DNA of 64,000 bases from contig NZ_KI911557.1 in the NCBI RefSeq assembly GCF_000515215.1, forward strand, positions 2,723,741 through 2,787,740, read 5' to 3'. Below the pieces are notes generated by a model. The model had not been told where the DNA came from and ran no database searches. It saw only the letters and a list, made by a program, of their open reading frames with translations. This DNA comes from Methylomonas sp. 11b (lineage in GTDB: Bacteria > Pseudomonadota > Gammaproteobacteria > Methylococcales > Methylomonadaceae). Both the position numbers and the translations under genes were made by a program. Positions 19,026 through 30,073 of the stretch are shown piece after piece (the stretch's first letter is position 1; every line of letters begins with the position of its first letter).

Positions 19026-20108
19026 TTACAGCGGATGATCAAAATAATCGCCATCGATCCCGCTGCGGTACCAATTTTGCAAAATATTGTCGGCTAGCGG
19101 CGGCTGGCGATAGATCAGATAGCGATTGCCGCGCGACGGCACCGCTTCATAACCGAGACTGCGAAACAGACTGGTCAATGACGGCGAGGCGACTTCCAGA
19201 CTGCCCCAGCTAATCCCGTTCTCTCGCCAATAGGCAAATAGGTAATACAACAGGGTCTTTAAGGCCGGCTCATCGTCCAAAGGAAAAAACACGTCGCGCA
19301 ATACTGCCATGCTGATAGCATCCCCAAAACCTTGCTGATGCCAGATAGCATAGGCACGCAACTTGCCTGTAGCATCGCGCAGCGCGAAAAGTCTTAAAGG
19401 ACAGGTAGGAAAATCGAATAAACGCCAGTTTAAATAACGGCTGCTGCGTTCCAGACATGATGTATAGCCCGCTTTGGCCCGCTCCCACAACTCGTCAAAC
19501 TCAGTCTCGCAATGCAAAACCTCAGCAAATTTAAAACCGCCGCTATGCAATTTGACATTGCGTAAGCGCAAGTTGATGTCAAATAGGCTGCCCAACAAAT
19601 TGCCCAAAAATTTGCCGGCGCGTTTCTCCCAAGAGCCACGATACCCAACGCGCAAACGGTAAAAATCATTATCGCTGCCGCCGATCTCGACAAAGCCGCA
19701 TTTTTTAAAGGCTTTCTGAGTAATCACGCCGGCAGTCACGGTACCGTTGAATCGCGCAGACTCAAGGCTGTGTTCGATCAGCTTGGTGGCCAAGCCCTTA
19801 CCACGAAACTGTTCATCGACGCAGGTATTGGATCCGAAAGCAATGGATACGGATTCGCCGTTCAACCACCAGGGTTGCACGAACATAGCGCGGAAACCGG
19901 CCAAGCGTCCATTGTGCCAAACCCCGACGCCGACGCACGGCAAGGCGTCCTGCCAAGGATTCTGCACGATACGGCGCTCGAACCATTGCTGGATATATTC
20001 GGGGTGTTGCTGAAACTCATCGAAATTGGCGACAGCAATCCGAATGCAATCCGGAATATCCGCCAGTTGGATAGGTCCATAAACAAAATGGTCGGCAACA
20101 GCGGACAT
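19026..20108 (-). CDS. GNAT-family N-acetyltransferase
   Basis: 360 residues from the ATG at 20108 (preceded by GAGA); a longer frame to 20150 is less likely. The acetyl-CoA binding segment is seen as QFRGKGLATKLIEHS with later AFKKCGFVEIGG. The C-terminal half resembles a second, degenerate GNAT fold as in large acyltransferases of polysaccharide loci. Substrate unknown. Co-directional with the glycosyltransferase, 39 bp apart, so both may modify one surface glycan. Confidence 0.82.
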   Translation of the reverse strand: MSAVADHFVYGPIQLADIPDCIRIAVANFDEFQQHPEYIQQWFERRIVQNPWQDALPCVGVGVWHNGRLAGFRAMFVQPWWLNGESVSIAFGSNTCVDEQFRGKGLATKLIEHSLESARFNGTVTAGVITQKAFKKCGFVEIGGSDNDFYRLRVGYRGSWEKRAGKFLGNLLGSLFDINLRLRNVKLHSGGFKFAEVLHCETEFDELWERAKAGYTSCLERSSRYLNWRLFDFPTCPLRLFALRDATGKLRAYAIWHQQGFGDAISMAVLRDVFFPLDDEPALKTLLYYLFAYWRENGISWGSLEVASPSLTSLFRSLGYEAVPSRGNRYLIYRQPPLADNILQNWYRSGIDGDYFDHPL

Positions 20109-20284
20109 AGGCTTTCTCGAAAAAGTGCGGAAAATTATTAGCGAGGCCAATACATGTTTAGCTGAGGCATCACCGAAAATCGAAAACTATTATCGACGTA
20201 AACTCGCTGTATTACCAAACTACAGCTTAGTTTTAAAAGGGTCGATTCGGCGAAGACGTTTGATGTGGCGAAGCGGAAAGTATT

Positions 20285-20324
20285 TAGGCTTGGGCACCCA
20301 ACCTACGTTGGGTGCCCAAGCCTA
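20285..20324. terminator. Strong 18-bp hairpin, probable terminator
   Basis: A perfect 18-bp stem (arms 20285-20302 and 20307-20324, core GGCTTGGGCACCCAAC) with a CTAC loop. It lies after the minus-strand gene ending at 20347 and before the GNAT gene start. No clear T-run follows on either strand, so it may act with Rho or as a transcript stabiliser. Confidence 0.55.
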
Positions 20325-20346
20325 TGACAGCATTAGCGGACTGTAT

Positions 20347-20811
20347 TCAAACCGATTTGGCATCAAGCAAATTGCTGCGTTTTTTCAAGCCCAGAATGCC
20401 CAGCATGCCGCTGAGAAAAAACCAGGCAGCCGTAGGCAAGGCAGCTTTCAATTCAGCTGTTTTGCTCTCATCCATCACTGGCTGGAATACAGTACCAAGC
20501 AACCCGAGCAAACCTGTTTGCGAAACAATGTCGCCAAGCCCTTCAATTTCTACCAAGGCTTGCTGAAATGTCGCTACTGCTCCAGTTTTGACCCGCGTAA
20601 ACAGCGTTAACGCATAGTCCTGCAACGGTTTATCCGCTGATGGATTCGATGGCTGCTCCTGATAAGCGCTTGGCAAATCCGGCAAAACGGTTTTGAAGGA
20701 TTCGAGCGGGTTTAGCGTGTTTGCGGTAGTAGCTGCTTGCGCCAGCTGAATCCCCCAAAACGATAGACCGATAAAAAATAATGCGGAAAGTAACGGCTTG
20801 TTTGTGTCCAT
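20347..20811 (-). CDS. Exported protein with PEP-CTERM-like sorting tail
   Basis: 154 residues. Signal peptide to about residue 26 (LAQAA), a helical body, then a tail made of LPTAAWFFLSGMLGILG followed by KKRS. This tail matches the variant PEP-CTERM signal (VPLPAAVWLFGSGLLG-type) cleaved by exosortases: a proline start, a membrane helix and a basic end. The body is not recognised. The core proline motif is less exact than in the proteins at 44101, 45358 and 53626. CTGGGG stands 9 bases before the ATG, and a strong hairpin lies downstream. Confidence 0.68.
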   Translation of the reverse strand: MDTNKPLLSALFFIGLSFWGIQLAQAATTANTLNPLESFKTVLPDLPSAYQEQPSNPSADKPLQDYALTLFTRVKTGAVATFQQALVEIEGLGDIVSQTGLLGLLGTVFQPVMDESKTAELKAALPTAAWFFLSGMLGILGLKKRSNLLDAKSV

Positions 20812-21247
20812 ATTAAAACCCCAGAATTAATCAATTAGTTAAGAGGTGAAGCCCTATTCACACAAACCGGACCGATTACGGAAGGCTGCGGCTCATGGTA
20901 TAGGCGTCCATGCATAGGAGAATAGCACTATGCGTGCCAATTGCAAGAGGCTGTTTTCTATCAATATTTCCCATTCACCCTTAAAACTTGTTGACACAGA
21001 AACCACAAAAAGCCGATTAAATGCCGCTAACACAACAACTTAGCGGCTGGAAATTTCGTCAAAGCCTAAGCAGCAAATATCGCCGAATTAGCCGGTTTTT
21101 TTGACCGAACCCAGTAGCCGGCAATACCGCCACCAGCCAAACTAAAGGTTAATCCCCAATCGGCAAGCGGCGGTTTTCCTGTTGAAAGATAGCCATAACT
21201 TGTTAGAGTAATAGGCGAGTTACTAAACTTAAGGACACGGGAGCATC
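20812..21247. other. Intergenic with possible gene remnant
   Basis: No complete gene is seen between the PEP-CTERM-like gene and pycA. On the minus strand a frame without a start codon runs from about 21238 to a TAG at 21066; its end reads KPPLADWGLTFSLAGGG then a short helix and RSKK, like a degenerate membrane sorting tail. A TTGACA at 20991 has only a weak -10 partner. A 7-bp hairpin spans 21023-21047. Confidence 0.35.
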
Positions 21248-22666
21248 ATGTTACGCAAAATACTGATCGCCAATCGCGGCGAAATTGCTGTCCGTATCAT
21301 TCGGGCCTGCGCGGAAATGGGTATTCGTTCAGCAGCTATTTATTCGGAAGCCGATCGCTTTGCCTTACACGTCAAGAAGGCTGACGAATCCCATTACATC
21401 GGCAGTGAGCCGCTGGCCGGCTACTTGAACATCTATGGTTTAGTGGATCTAGCATTACGCACCGGCTGCGATGCCATCCATCCCGGCTATGGTTTTTTAT
21501 CCGAAAATGCCCAATTTGCGCGTGCCTGCCAGGAACGCGGCTTGGTGTTTATCGGCCCTTCCGCGGAAGTGATTCAGCGCATGGGCGATAAAACCGAAGC
21601 CCGCAGCGCGATGATCGCCGCCGGCCTGCCGGTCACCCCCGGCTCTGATGGCAATCTGGACAGCGTCGAGCATGCCCTGCAGGTGGCAGAACAGATCGGT
21701 TACCCCATCATGCTGAAAGCTACGTCAGGTGGCGGTGGGCGCGGCATCCGGCGTTGCGATAATCCCAACGAGTTGCGGCAAAACTATCAGCGGGTGATTT
21801 CCGAAGCCACCAAGGCCTTCGGTAGCGCTGACGTGTTTTTGGAAAAATGCGTGGTTAACCCCATTCATATCGAGGTGCAGGTGCTGGCCGATCATTTTGG
21901 CAACACCATTCATCTCTACGAACGCGATTGTTCGATACAGCGCCGCAATCAAAAATTGATCGAAATCGCCCCGTCCCCGCAACTGGATGAAGCGCAACGC
22001 CAGTACCTGGGCGGTTTGGCGGTGATGGCAGCCAAAGCTGTGGGTTACACCAATGCCGGCACCGTGGAGTTTCTGCTGGATGCTAACGGTCGCTTCTATT
22101 TCATGGAAATGAACACCCGGGTGCAAGTTGAACACACCATCACCGAAACCATCACCGGTGTGGACATTGTCGAAGAACAAATTCGCGTAGCCGCCGGCTT
22201 GCCGCTGCGTTTCAAGCAGGAAGAAATCGTCAGACGCGGTTACGCTATTCAATTCCGCGTCAATGCCGAGGACCCGAAAAACAATTTCCTACCCAGCTTC
22301 GGCCACATCTCCCGTTACTACGCCCCCGGCGGACCCGGCGTCCGGACCGACACGGCGATTTACACCGGATACGAGGTACCGCCGTTTTATGACTCGATGC
22401 TGGCTAAAGTGATCGTCAGCGCGATGACCTGGGAAGACGCGATTAATCGCGGCGAGCGCGCCTTGAAAGACATGGGCTTGTTCGGGATCAAAACCACGAT
22501 CCCCTATTACTTGAAAATTCTCGGTCATCCGGATTTTCGCCGTGGCCGCTTTAACACCGGCTTTGTCGAAGCTAATCCAGACCTAGTCAACTATTCCAAC
22601 AAGCCGCGACCGGAAATTCTGGCTAGCGTGCTGGCGGCGGTTGTCGCCTCCCATACTGGCCTGTAA
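21248..22666 (+). CDS. pycA: Pyruvate carboxylase subunit A (biotin carboxylase)
   Basis: 472 residues; a stand-alone biotin carboxylase that charges biotin with bicarbonate and ATP. Seen: start LRKILIANRGEIAVRI, ATP-grasp loop KATSGGGGRGIR, catalytic FMEMNTRVQVEHTITE, and the C-terminal biotin-carboxylase domain. Biotin carboxylase of acetyl-CoA carboxylase (AccC) looks similar, but the next gene, 16 bp downstream, carries the carboxyltransferase and biotin domains of a two-subunit pyruvate carboxylase. The pair makes oxaloacetate from pyruvate. GGAGC precedes the ATG. Confidence 0.92.
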   Translation: MLRKILIANRGEIAVRIIRACAEMGIRSAAIYSEADRFALHVKKADESHYIGSEPLAGYLNIYGLVDLALRTGCDAIHPGYGFLSENAQFARACQERGLVFIGPSAEVIQRMGDKTEARSAMIAAGLPVTPGSDGNLDSVEHALQVAEQIGYPIMLKATSGGGGRGIRRCDNPNELRQNYQRVISEATKAFGSADVFLEKCVVNPIHIEVQVLADHFGNTIHLYERDCSIQRRNQKLIEIAPSPQLDEAQRQYLGGLAVMAAKAVGYTNAGTVEFLLDANGRFYFMEMNTRVQVEHTITETITGVDIVEEQIRVAAGLPLRFKQEEIVRRGYAIQFRVNAEDPKNNFLPSFGHISRYYAPGGPGVRTDTAIYTGYEVPPFYDSMLAKVIVSAMTWEDAINRGERALKDMGLFGIKTTIPYYLKILGHPDFRRGRFNTGFVEANPDLVNYSNKPRPEILASVLAAVVASHTGL

Positions 22667-22682
22667 ACCCAAGGAAACCCCA

Positions 22683-24506
22683 ATGAGCAAAGTTTACGTA
22701 ACCGACGTTATCCTCCGCGACGCCCACCAATCACTCATCGCCACTCGGATGCGCACCGAAGACATGCTGCCAGCCTGTGCAATGCTGGACGACATCGGCT
22801 ATTGGTCATTGGAATGCTGGGGCGGCGCGACCTTTGACGCCTGTCTGCGATTTTTAAAAGAAGATCCATGGGAACGGCTGAGCAAGTTGAAAGCCGCTCT
22901 ACCCAATACCCGCCTGCAAATGCTGTTGCGCGGCCAGAACTTGCTGGGCTATCGGCATTATTCCGACGATGTGGTGCGTAAATTCGTCGAGACTGCGGCC
23001 CGTAACGGCATGGACGTGTTTCGTATCTTTGATGCGCTGAATGACATCCGCAACCTGGAAACCGCCATCGAAGCCACCAAAGCAGCCGGCAAGCACGCCC
23101 AAGGCACGATCTGTTACACCACCAGCCCGGTGCACGACATTGCCAGTTTCATCAAGTTGGGCAAAGGTTTGGCGGACTTAGGCTGCGACTCGATTGCCAT
23201 CAAGGATATGGCCGGTCTATTGACCCCGTATATTGCCGGCGAACTGGTAAAAGCCCTGAAAGACGCAATCGACCTGCCTTTGCATCTGCATTGCCATGCC
23301 ACCGCCGGCTTGGCGGAAATGTGTCAGCTCAAGGCCATTGAGGCGGGCTGCGAACATGTCGATACCGCTCTATCTTCCTGGGCCGGCGGCACCAGCCATC
23401 CGCCTACCGAATCTTTGGTCACCGCCTTACGCGGCACCGACTACAACACTGGGCTGGATTTGGACAAACTGCAAGCGGTGAATCAATATTTTCTGGAAGT
23501 GCGGAAAAAATACCGCCGCTTCGAAAGCGAATTTACCGGTATCGACACCCGTGTGCATATCTTTCAGGTACCGGGCGGCATGATCTCCAATCTTGCCAAT
23601 CAGCTAAAGGAACGCAACGCCTTGGACCGCATGGCCGAGGTGTACAAAGAAATCCCCGAAGTGCGCAAAGACCTGGGCTATCCGCCTTTGGTGACACCTA
23701 CCTCGCAAATCGTCGGCACCCAAGCGGTATTGAACGTGTTGACCGGTAAACGCTACGAAACCATCAGCAACGAGGTGAAACGCTACCTGCACGGCGGTTA
23801 TGGCAAGGCCCCGGCTCCGGTGAATCCGCAACTGCAAGCCAAAGCAGTCGGTAAAGAAGAAGTGATCGAATGCCGTCCGGCGGATTTACTCAAACCTGAG
23901 TTCGAACACCTGCGTAACGAAATCGCTCATCTAGCAATGAATGACGAAGATGTGTTGAGCTTTGCCATGTTCCCGGAAATCGGTAAACAATTTCTGGAAC
24001 TACGCTCCACCGACAGCCTGGTCGCCGAACCCTTGGAATTGGACGAAACCCCGGCATCCGCGGAAGTTAAAAAGGCGCCAACCGAGTTCAATGTCGCGCT
24101 GCACGGCGAGTCCTATCACGTCAAAGTGACTGGCGCAGGCCCGAAAAACCAGAGCTTGCGGCATTTTTACTTCACAGTGGACGGCATGCCCGAAGAGATC
24201 GTCATCGAAACCCTGGACGAAATCGTCCTGGACGGCGGCGCGCAAGGCGCAGTGCAAAGCGCCATCGCCAGCAAACGCCGCCGGCCCAGCCAGCCGGGAG
24301 ATGTGGTGACCAGCATGCCGTGCAATATCATTGATGTCTTGGTCAAGGAAGGCCAGAAGGTCAATGCCGGGCAATCTTTGCTGGTCACCGAAGCAATGAA
24401 AATGGAAACCGAGATCACTGCACCGGTAGCCGGCATAGTCAAGGCAATTTATGTTGCAAAAGGTGACGCGGTTAACCCTAATGAAGTGTTGGTGGAAATT
24501 AATTAG
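22683..24506 (+). CDS. pycB: Pyruvate carboxylase subunit B (carboxyltransferase plus biotin carrier)
   Basis: 607 residues from the ATG at 22683 (AAGGAA upstream). Domain order: HMGL-like carboxyltransferase (about 5-270) with the VILRDAHQSLIATRMRT start and LHCHATAGLA metal motif, a PYC_OADA domain (about 300-465), and a biotinyl domain at the end with the carrier Lys near 573 in EAMKMET. The oxaloacetate decarboxylase alpha subunit has the same architecture, but no beta/gamma membrane subunits are present and the biotin carboxylase lies just upstream, which favours pyruvate carboxylase. Confidence 0.92.
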   Translation: MSKVYVTDVILRDAHQSLIATRMRTEDMLPACAMLDDIGYWSLECWGGATFDACLRFLKEDPWERLSKLKAALPNTRLQMLLRGQNLLGYRHYSDDVVRKFVETAARNGMDVFRIFDALNDIRNLETAIEATKAAGKHAQGTICYTTSPVHDIASFIKLGKGLADLGCDSIAIKDMAGLLTPYIAGELVKALKDAIDLPLHLHCHATAGLAEMCQLKAIEAGCEHVDTALSSWAGGTSHPPTESLVTALRGTDYNTGLDLDKLQAVNQYFLEVRKKYRRFESEFTGIDTRVHIFQVPGGMISNLANQLKERNALDRMAEVYKEIPEVRKDLGYPPLVTPTSQIVGTQAVLNVLTGKRYETISNEVKRYLHGGYGKAPAPVNPQLQAKAVGKEEVIECRPADLLKPEFEHLRNEIAHLAMNDEDVLSFAMFPEIGKQFLELRSTDSLVAEPLELDETPASAEVKKAPTEFNVALHGESYHVKVTGAGPKNQSLRHFYFTVDGMPEEIVIETLDEIVLDGGAQGAVQSAIASKRRRPSQPGDVVTSMPCNIIDVLVKEGQKVNAGQSLLVTEAMKMETEITAPVAGIVKAIYVAKGDAVNPNEVLVEIN

Positions 24507-24518
24507 GAGAAAAGACTA

Positions 24519-24651
24519 CAGGCGAAAGGTAAAATGGCGCGTTTGTCGTGAGGATGGCTTTTATATATTTGCGGCTGTTTGCTTTGGCAAATGAATTCGC
24601 CACTACAATTAAGTCGGCTGCCCGTCTTTTTAGATTTTCATCTTTCGCCTG
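24519..24651. repeat. Spaced inverted repeat around an intergenic segment
   Basis: CAGGCGAAAG at 24519-24528 is matched by its exact complement CTTTCGCCTG at 24642-24651. The pair brackets about 113 bases between pycB and the Sua5-type gene, with similar bases just inside each arm. It could be a small non-autonomous insertion or part of a leader. Confidence 0.4.
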
Positions 24652-24657
24652 ATTACC

Positions 24658-26092
<1,435 letters not shown>

Positions 26093-26311
26093 CACATCCG
26101 ACCCGGACAATGTGTTCAATTTACCACTCTGCTATCGTTGCAAATAGCTGCCTGCCGATTGCCTGGATCCGCTTGCAGTTATTGATGCGTTAAATACTCT
26201 AATAACAACCCTCTTAAATCTGTAATTACTTGGTGAGCCGGCTTTTTAATTGGTATGTACTAGCCGAAATCACGGCGGTAAGTGTCGGAACCTCTGAATT
26301 CGACAGCGGTG

Positions 26312-26578
26312 TTACTTAATTCGCACCGATTCTGCATGTTTATCCTCTGGCTCTTCGACTAGGTTTTCTAAATGCCGATGAAACATAAAACGTTGTAGCG
26401 TACCGGTATACGTAACACCCGAATGGTAATCGTAAAGCTCCACTTCAGCCTCGTCCTCGGTTTGTAATTGCGCTTTTAGCTTGGCGCTTTCATGATGTTC
26501 CGCGATAGCAGCGCTGGTTAACCCCATACTCAAAAATGCAAATATGACCAGTTTTATGGTGTTGTTAACTCTTTTCAT
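26312..26578 (-). CDS. Small exported protein, unknown
   Basis: 88 residues from the ATG at 26578, which has AGGAG 10 bases upstream; a longer frame to 26656 lacks a good site. A Sec signal peptide (MKRVNNTIKLVIFAFLSMG to AIA) is followed by an acidic mature part starting EHHESAK. No family is recognised. It stands alone, divergent from the HtrA gene. Confidence 0.6.
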   Translation of the reverse strand: MKRVNNTIKLVIFAFLSMGLTSAAIAEHHESAKLKAQLQTEDEAEVELYDYHSGVTYTGTLQRFMFHRHLENLVEEPEDKHAESVRIK

Positions 26579-26671
26579 AATGATCACTCCTGTCCAGTAG
26601 CAAACGATCCAGGCTTTTTCGAGACTTTGCGAATTGACTATAGTTCCTAAATCCACTGTTGATTATTCACC

Positions 26672-26741
26672 CGGCCCTTAAATACCGTTCGCCTTAATGT
26701 CCTTGCCTGTCGAATGGCACACCAGCCAGGGCTTAGACGAG
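26672..26741 (+). repeat. Dispersed repeat family A, copy 2
   Basis: Begins CCGGCCC then TTAAATACCGTTCGC (26678-26692) and ends GGCACACCAGCCAGGGCTTA and GACGAG (26716-26741). Same order and orientation as the copy at 10105-10161, with a slightly longer middle. Confidence 0.8.
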
Positions 26742-26944
26742 ATCAGCCAGAACTGAATAATAGTCATAGATAGGGCCGGGTGAATAAAAGCACGCGCACC
26801 GACTCGCTTGAAATTTGATAAACGCGCTCCCACTTTGCCGACGTAGTGGCTCAGTGGAATTGAATGTCCAGCAGTGCCGCCATTTAAAATAGCTTTGATC
26901 AGTTCGCACGATTCTGGGTAGGAACCAACAAACCGGAGGCCGAC

Positions 26945-28078
26945 ATGCAACATCCCAACCATCCCCATTCGCCCGATATATTCATTAAACGCGTATTCGC
27001 CGTCGGCGCAGTGGCGGCTGTGCTGATATTGCTTTGGCATTGGCAGTCGAGGGCACCGGCGACCGAATCCAACCCGGTCAGAACCGTCGCCGCGCGCGGC
27101 GACTTGGCGGCGGACGAAAAGAGCACCATCGAATTGTTCGAAAAATCCCGCGATTCTGTGGTTTACATCAGTACCGCCGCCTTGGTGCGCAATGTCTGGA
27201 CCCGCGACGTGTTCTCGGTGCCGAAGGGTACCGGCTCCGGGTTTATCTGGGATGAAGCCGGCCATGTGGTGACCAACTTTCATGTCATTGCCGGCGCCAA
27301 TGAAGCCACGGTAAAACTAGCCGACGGCCGCGATTACAAGGCCGCGCTGGTCGGTGCCAGCCAGGTGCATGATATTGCGGTGTTGAAAATCGGCGTCGGC
27401 TTCAAACGGCCGCCGCCGGTACCGGTCGGCACCAGCCGCGATCTGAAGGTCGGACAGAAAGTATTCGCGATTGGCAACCCATTTGGTTTGGACTGGACTT
27501 TAACCGGCGGCATCGTCTCCGCATTGGACCGCTCGCTGGGCGGCCAGGATGGGCCGGCAGTCGAGCACTTGATCCAAACTGACGCCGCCATTAATCCGGG
27601 CAACTCCGGTGGTCCGCTGTTGGATTCCGCCGGCCGCCTGATCGGCATCAATACCGCAATCTACAGTCCCAGCGGCGCGTCGGCCGGCATCGGTTTCGCG
27701 GTGCCGGTGGATACGGTGATGCGGGTGGTGCCGGAATTGATCAAGCAAGGCAAATATATCCGCCCGGCTTTAGGTATCGAAATAGATCAACAAATGAACG
27801 AACAGTTGGCCGCCTTGACTGGCAAGACCGGTGTCGCGGTGTTGCGGGTACAGCCCGGTTCTGCGGCTGAAAAAGCCGGCTTGCAGGGTGTGAAAATTTC
27901 GGCGAGCGGCGTGATCCCTGGCGACATCATCGTCGCGATCAACGGCAAGGAAGTCGATTCGCTATCCAAACTGTTCGCCCGCCTGGACGACCAGAAGGTT
28001 GGCGATGTCGTTAAAGTCCGGGTGTTCAACAACGGTCAGACAAGGGAAGTCGAAGTAACCTTGCAACCGGGGAATTGA
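26945..28078 (+). CDS. HtrA/DegS-like serine protease with one PDZ domain
   Basis: 377 residues. One N-terminal membrane anchor (about 15-33) puts the rest in the periplasm. The trypsin-like triad is His113 (VTNFHVIAGA), Asp143 (HDIAVLKI) and Ser221 (GNSGGPLL). A single PDZ domain covers about 265-365. The layout is that of DegS-type proteases, which sense misfolded outer-membrane proteins, although no rseA is nearby, so a general quality-control role is equally possible. GGAGG lies 6 bases before the ATG. Confidence 0.92.
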   Translation: MQHPNHPHSPDIFIKRVFAVGAVAAVLILLWHWQSRAPATESNPVRTVAARGDLAADEKSTIELFEKSRDSVVYISTAALVRNVWTRDVFSVPKGTGSGFIWDEAGHVVTNFHVIAGANEATVKLADGRDYKAALVGASQVHDIAVLKIGVGFKRPPPVPVGTSRDLKVGQKVFAIGNPFGLDWTLTGGIVSALDRSLGGQDGPAVEHLIQTDAAINPGNSGGPLLDSAGRLIGINTAIYSPSGASAGIGFAVPVDTVMRVVPELIKQGKYIRPALGIEIDQQMNEQLAALTGKTGVAVLRVQPGSAAEKAGLQGVKISASGVIPGDIIVAINGKEVDSLSKLFARLDDQKVGDVVKVRVFNNGQTREVEVTLQPGN

Positions 28079-28163
28079 TTTATTCCGCTGCGTGGCAGCC
28101 GATCTCGCCATTTCGGGATCGGCTGGTATGCTCGGAAACTACATTCCTCAAGCAGACCAAGCC

Positions 28164-28400
28164 ATGCCGACCGCCAAATCACCCAGGCTGAACCCAAACA
28201 AATTGCTGCTCAGCAAATGGACCGCCGTTGCCCCGCAAAACAAGGAAAAACACTTTATCGTCAGTAAATTGCTGCTGCCGGACGACCCTGACGCGCCGCT
28301 GGAAATGATCGAATTGGAGGCGGTGTTTAGCAAACGGGTGCAAATCATGCCGTGGCGGGATTTGCGCGACTCCAGCATTTGGCGCCAGGGCTGGCTTTGA
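28164..28400 (+). CDS. TIGR02450-type small protein
   Basis: 78 residues from the ATG at 28164; a longer frame begins at 28092. The sequence LLSKWTAVAPQNKEKHF followed by VELE-type and PWRDLRD-W-QGW elements matches a small conserved family of unknown function that I recall as TIGR02450 (DUF2389), found in many marine and freshwater proteobacteria next to photolyases. Its stop is 3 bases before the photolyase ATG. Its function is unknown; association with light-dependent repair is by context. Confidence 0.75.
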   Translation: MPTAKSPRLNPNKLLLSKWTAVAPQNKEKHFIVSKLLLPDDPDAPLEMIELEAVFSKRVQIMPWRDLRDSSIWRQGWL

Positions 28401-28403
28401 GCG

Positions 28404-29924
28404 ATGAGCTACAACCTAGTCTGGTTCAAGCGCGATCTGCGGGTGCACGACCATGCACCGCTAATGCACTCCAGCCGCAACGGGCCGGTAGTATGCTTGT
28501 TTATCATCGAACCGAGTCTGTGGGCGGCAGCCGATGCGGCTACGCAACACTATCTATTTTTACGGGAAAGCCTGCTTGATTTGGATATTGCCTTGCGCAA
28601 ATGCGGCGGCGGCTTGTGTATCGAGATAGGCGAAGCAGTGGACGTGTTGGACCGGCTTTGGCACGAAGCGCCCTTCAAGGCACTGTATTCGCACCAGGAA
28701 ACCGGCAACTGGCTGAGCTTTCAGCGCGACTTGGCCGTGCAACGCTGGTGCCGGTCGCACGGCTTAAAGTGGCATGAGTTTGCGCAATTCGGTGTGGTGC
28801 GGCGCTTGCAAAATCGCGACTTGTGGAAAGCGCATTGGGAAACGCTGATGGCGGAACCCTGCCTAGATCCTCCCTCTTGTGATTGGCTAGCAGCACCTCA
28901 ACTGCCGATCTTGCCCGAGCCGCAAGCTCTGGGATTAATCCAGCCCAACCCGCCGCTGCGCCAAATAGGCGGTCGCCGCCAAGGCATCGAAACCTTACGC
29001 GAATTTCTATTCGACCGTTGCGGTGCTTACCGAGGCGGCATCTCTTCGCCATTGTCGGGACCGACGGCCTGTTCGCGGCTATCGCCTTACCTGGCCTTTG
29101 GATGTTTGAGTTTGCGTGAAGTGGTGCAAGCCACCCGTCGCCAGCTCGATGTGTTACCTCGCAGCGATGTCCGTCGTGCCGGCTTGACCGCCTTCGTCAG
29201 CCGCTTGTATTGGCATTGCCATTTCATGCAAAAGCTGGAAAGCGAACCGGAACTGGAATTTACCAATCTGCATCGCGGCTATGACGGTTTGCGCGAAGCG
29301 GACTGGAACCCAGCGCATTTTCAGGCCTTAACCGCAGGCCAAACCGGTTGGCCGCTGGTCGATGCCTGCGTGGCGATGCTGGCTCAAACCGGCTGGCTGA
29401 ATTTCCGGATGCGCGCCATGCTAGTGTCGGTAGCCAGTTACCCACTTTGGTTGCACTGGCAACCGGTCGGCACGTGGCTGGCACAACAATTTCTGGATTA
29501 CGAACCGGGCATCCACTGGAGCCAGATGCAAATGCAAGCCGGCACCACCGGCATCAACACCACGCGGGTGTATAACCCAATCAAACAGGCCCGCGACCAT
29601 GATCCGCAAGGTCACTTTGTTCGACATTGGCTGCCGGCCTTACGCCGGGCGCCTAAAGAGTGGCTGTTCGAACCGTGGCGCATGCCTGTAAAACGGCAAC
29701 AACAATGCGGCGTAATCGTCGGTGCCGATATCCCCGAACCGCAGGTCGATCTTGAATGCGCCACCCGGCAGGCCAAAGCCCGTCTTTACCAAGTACGCGG
29801 CCGCGCCGAAGTCAAAGCCGCCAAGGCCGCTATCGTCGAAAAACACGGCTCACGCAAACAACCGAGCCGCCGTAAAACCAAAAATACTGTCGGCGACTGG
29901 GTACAAACCCAGTTGGAGTTTTAA
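28404..29924 (+). CDS. Deoxyribodipyrimidine photolyase/cryptochrome family protein
   Basis: 506 residues. The N-terminal photolyase alpha/beta domain begins [18 protein letters not shown]; the C-terminal FAD-binding helical domain has [54 protein letters not shown] and [16 protein letters not shown]. These are standard FAD-pocket and DNA-contact segments, so light-driven repair of pyrimidine dimers is likely. The C-terminal ~50 residues are very basic. The gene is second in a four-gene cluster; its TAA shares one base with the next ATG. Confidence 0.92.
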   Translation: MSYNLVWFKRDLRVHDHAPLMHSSRNGPVVCLFIIEPSLWAAADAATQHYLFLRESLLDLDIALRKCGGGLCIEIGEAVDVLDRLWHEAPFKALYSHQETGNWLSFQRDLAVQRWCRSHGLKWHEFAQFGVVRRLQNRDLWKAHWETLMAEPCLDPPSCDWLAAPQLPILPEPQALGLIQPNPPLRQIGGRRQGIETLREFLFDRCGAYRGGISSPLSGPTACSRLSPYLAFGCLSLREVVQATRRQLDVLPRSDVRRAGLTAFVSRLYWHCHFMQKLESEPELEFTNLHRGYDGLREADWNPAHFQALTAGQTGWPLVDACVAMLAQTGWLNFRMRAMLVSVASYPLWLHWQPVGTWLAQQFLDYEPGIHWSQMQMQAGTTGINTTRVYNPIKQARDHDPQGHFVRHWLPALRRAPKEWLFEPWRMPVKRQQQCGVIVGADIPEPQVDLECATRQAKARLYQVRGRAEVKAAKAAIVEKHGSRKQPSRRKTKNTVGDWVQTQLEF

Positions 29925-30073
29925 TGCATCAAAAAGCCCTGCTACCCGCCAAGACCTGCGTCGTCTGCGCCCGCCCCTTCGTGTGGCGTAAAAAATGGGC
30001 CAGGGATTGGGATGCGGTGAAATACTGCTCAGAGCGTTGCCGCCGGCAGCGGAGCACGCTGGCGACAGTATGA
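29924..30073 (+). CDS. DUF2256-type small zinc-finger protein
   Basis: 49 residues, too short for most gene callers. Two cysteine pairs are visible: Cys12/Cys15 in [10 protein letters not shown] and Cys35/Cys39 in KYCSERCRR, separated by [10 protein letters not shown]. This matches the DUF2256 family of small putative zinc-binding proteins, which commonly occur beside cryptochromes and photolyases. The ATG overlaps the upstream photolyase stop by one base, and its TGA overlaps the next ATG (ATGA), so all are translationally coupled. Confidence 0.8.
   Translation: MHQKALLPAKTCVVCARPFVWRKKWARDWDAVKYCSERCRRQRSTLATV

Noticed and set aside
20125..20610. 161-residue plus-strand frame over the hairpin and PEP-CTERM-like gene
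   Set aside because: Runs through the 18-bp hairpin and antisense to a gene with a signal peptide and sorting tail.
26678..27283. 201-residue minus-strand frame opposite the HtrA gene
   Set aside because: It overlaps the clearly coding HtrA gene antisense and a dispersed repeat, with no recognisable motif.
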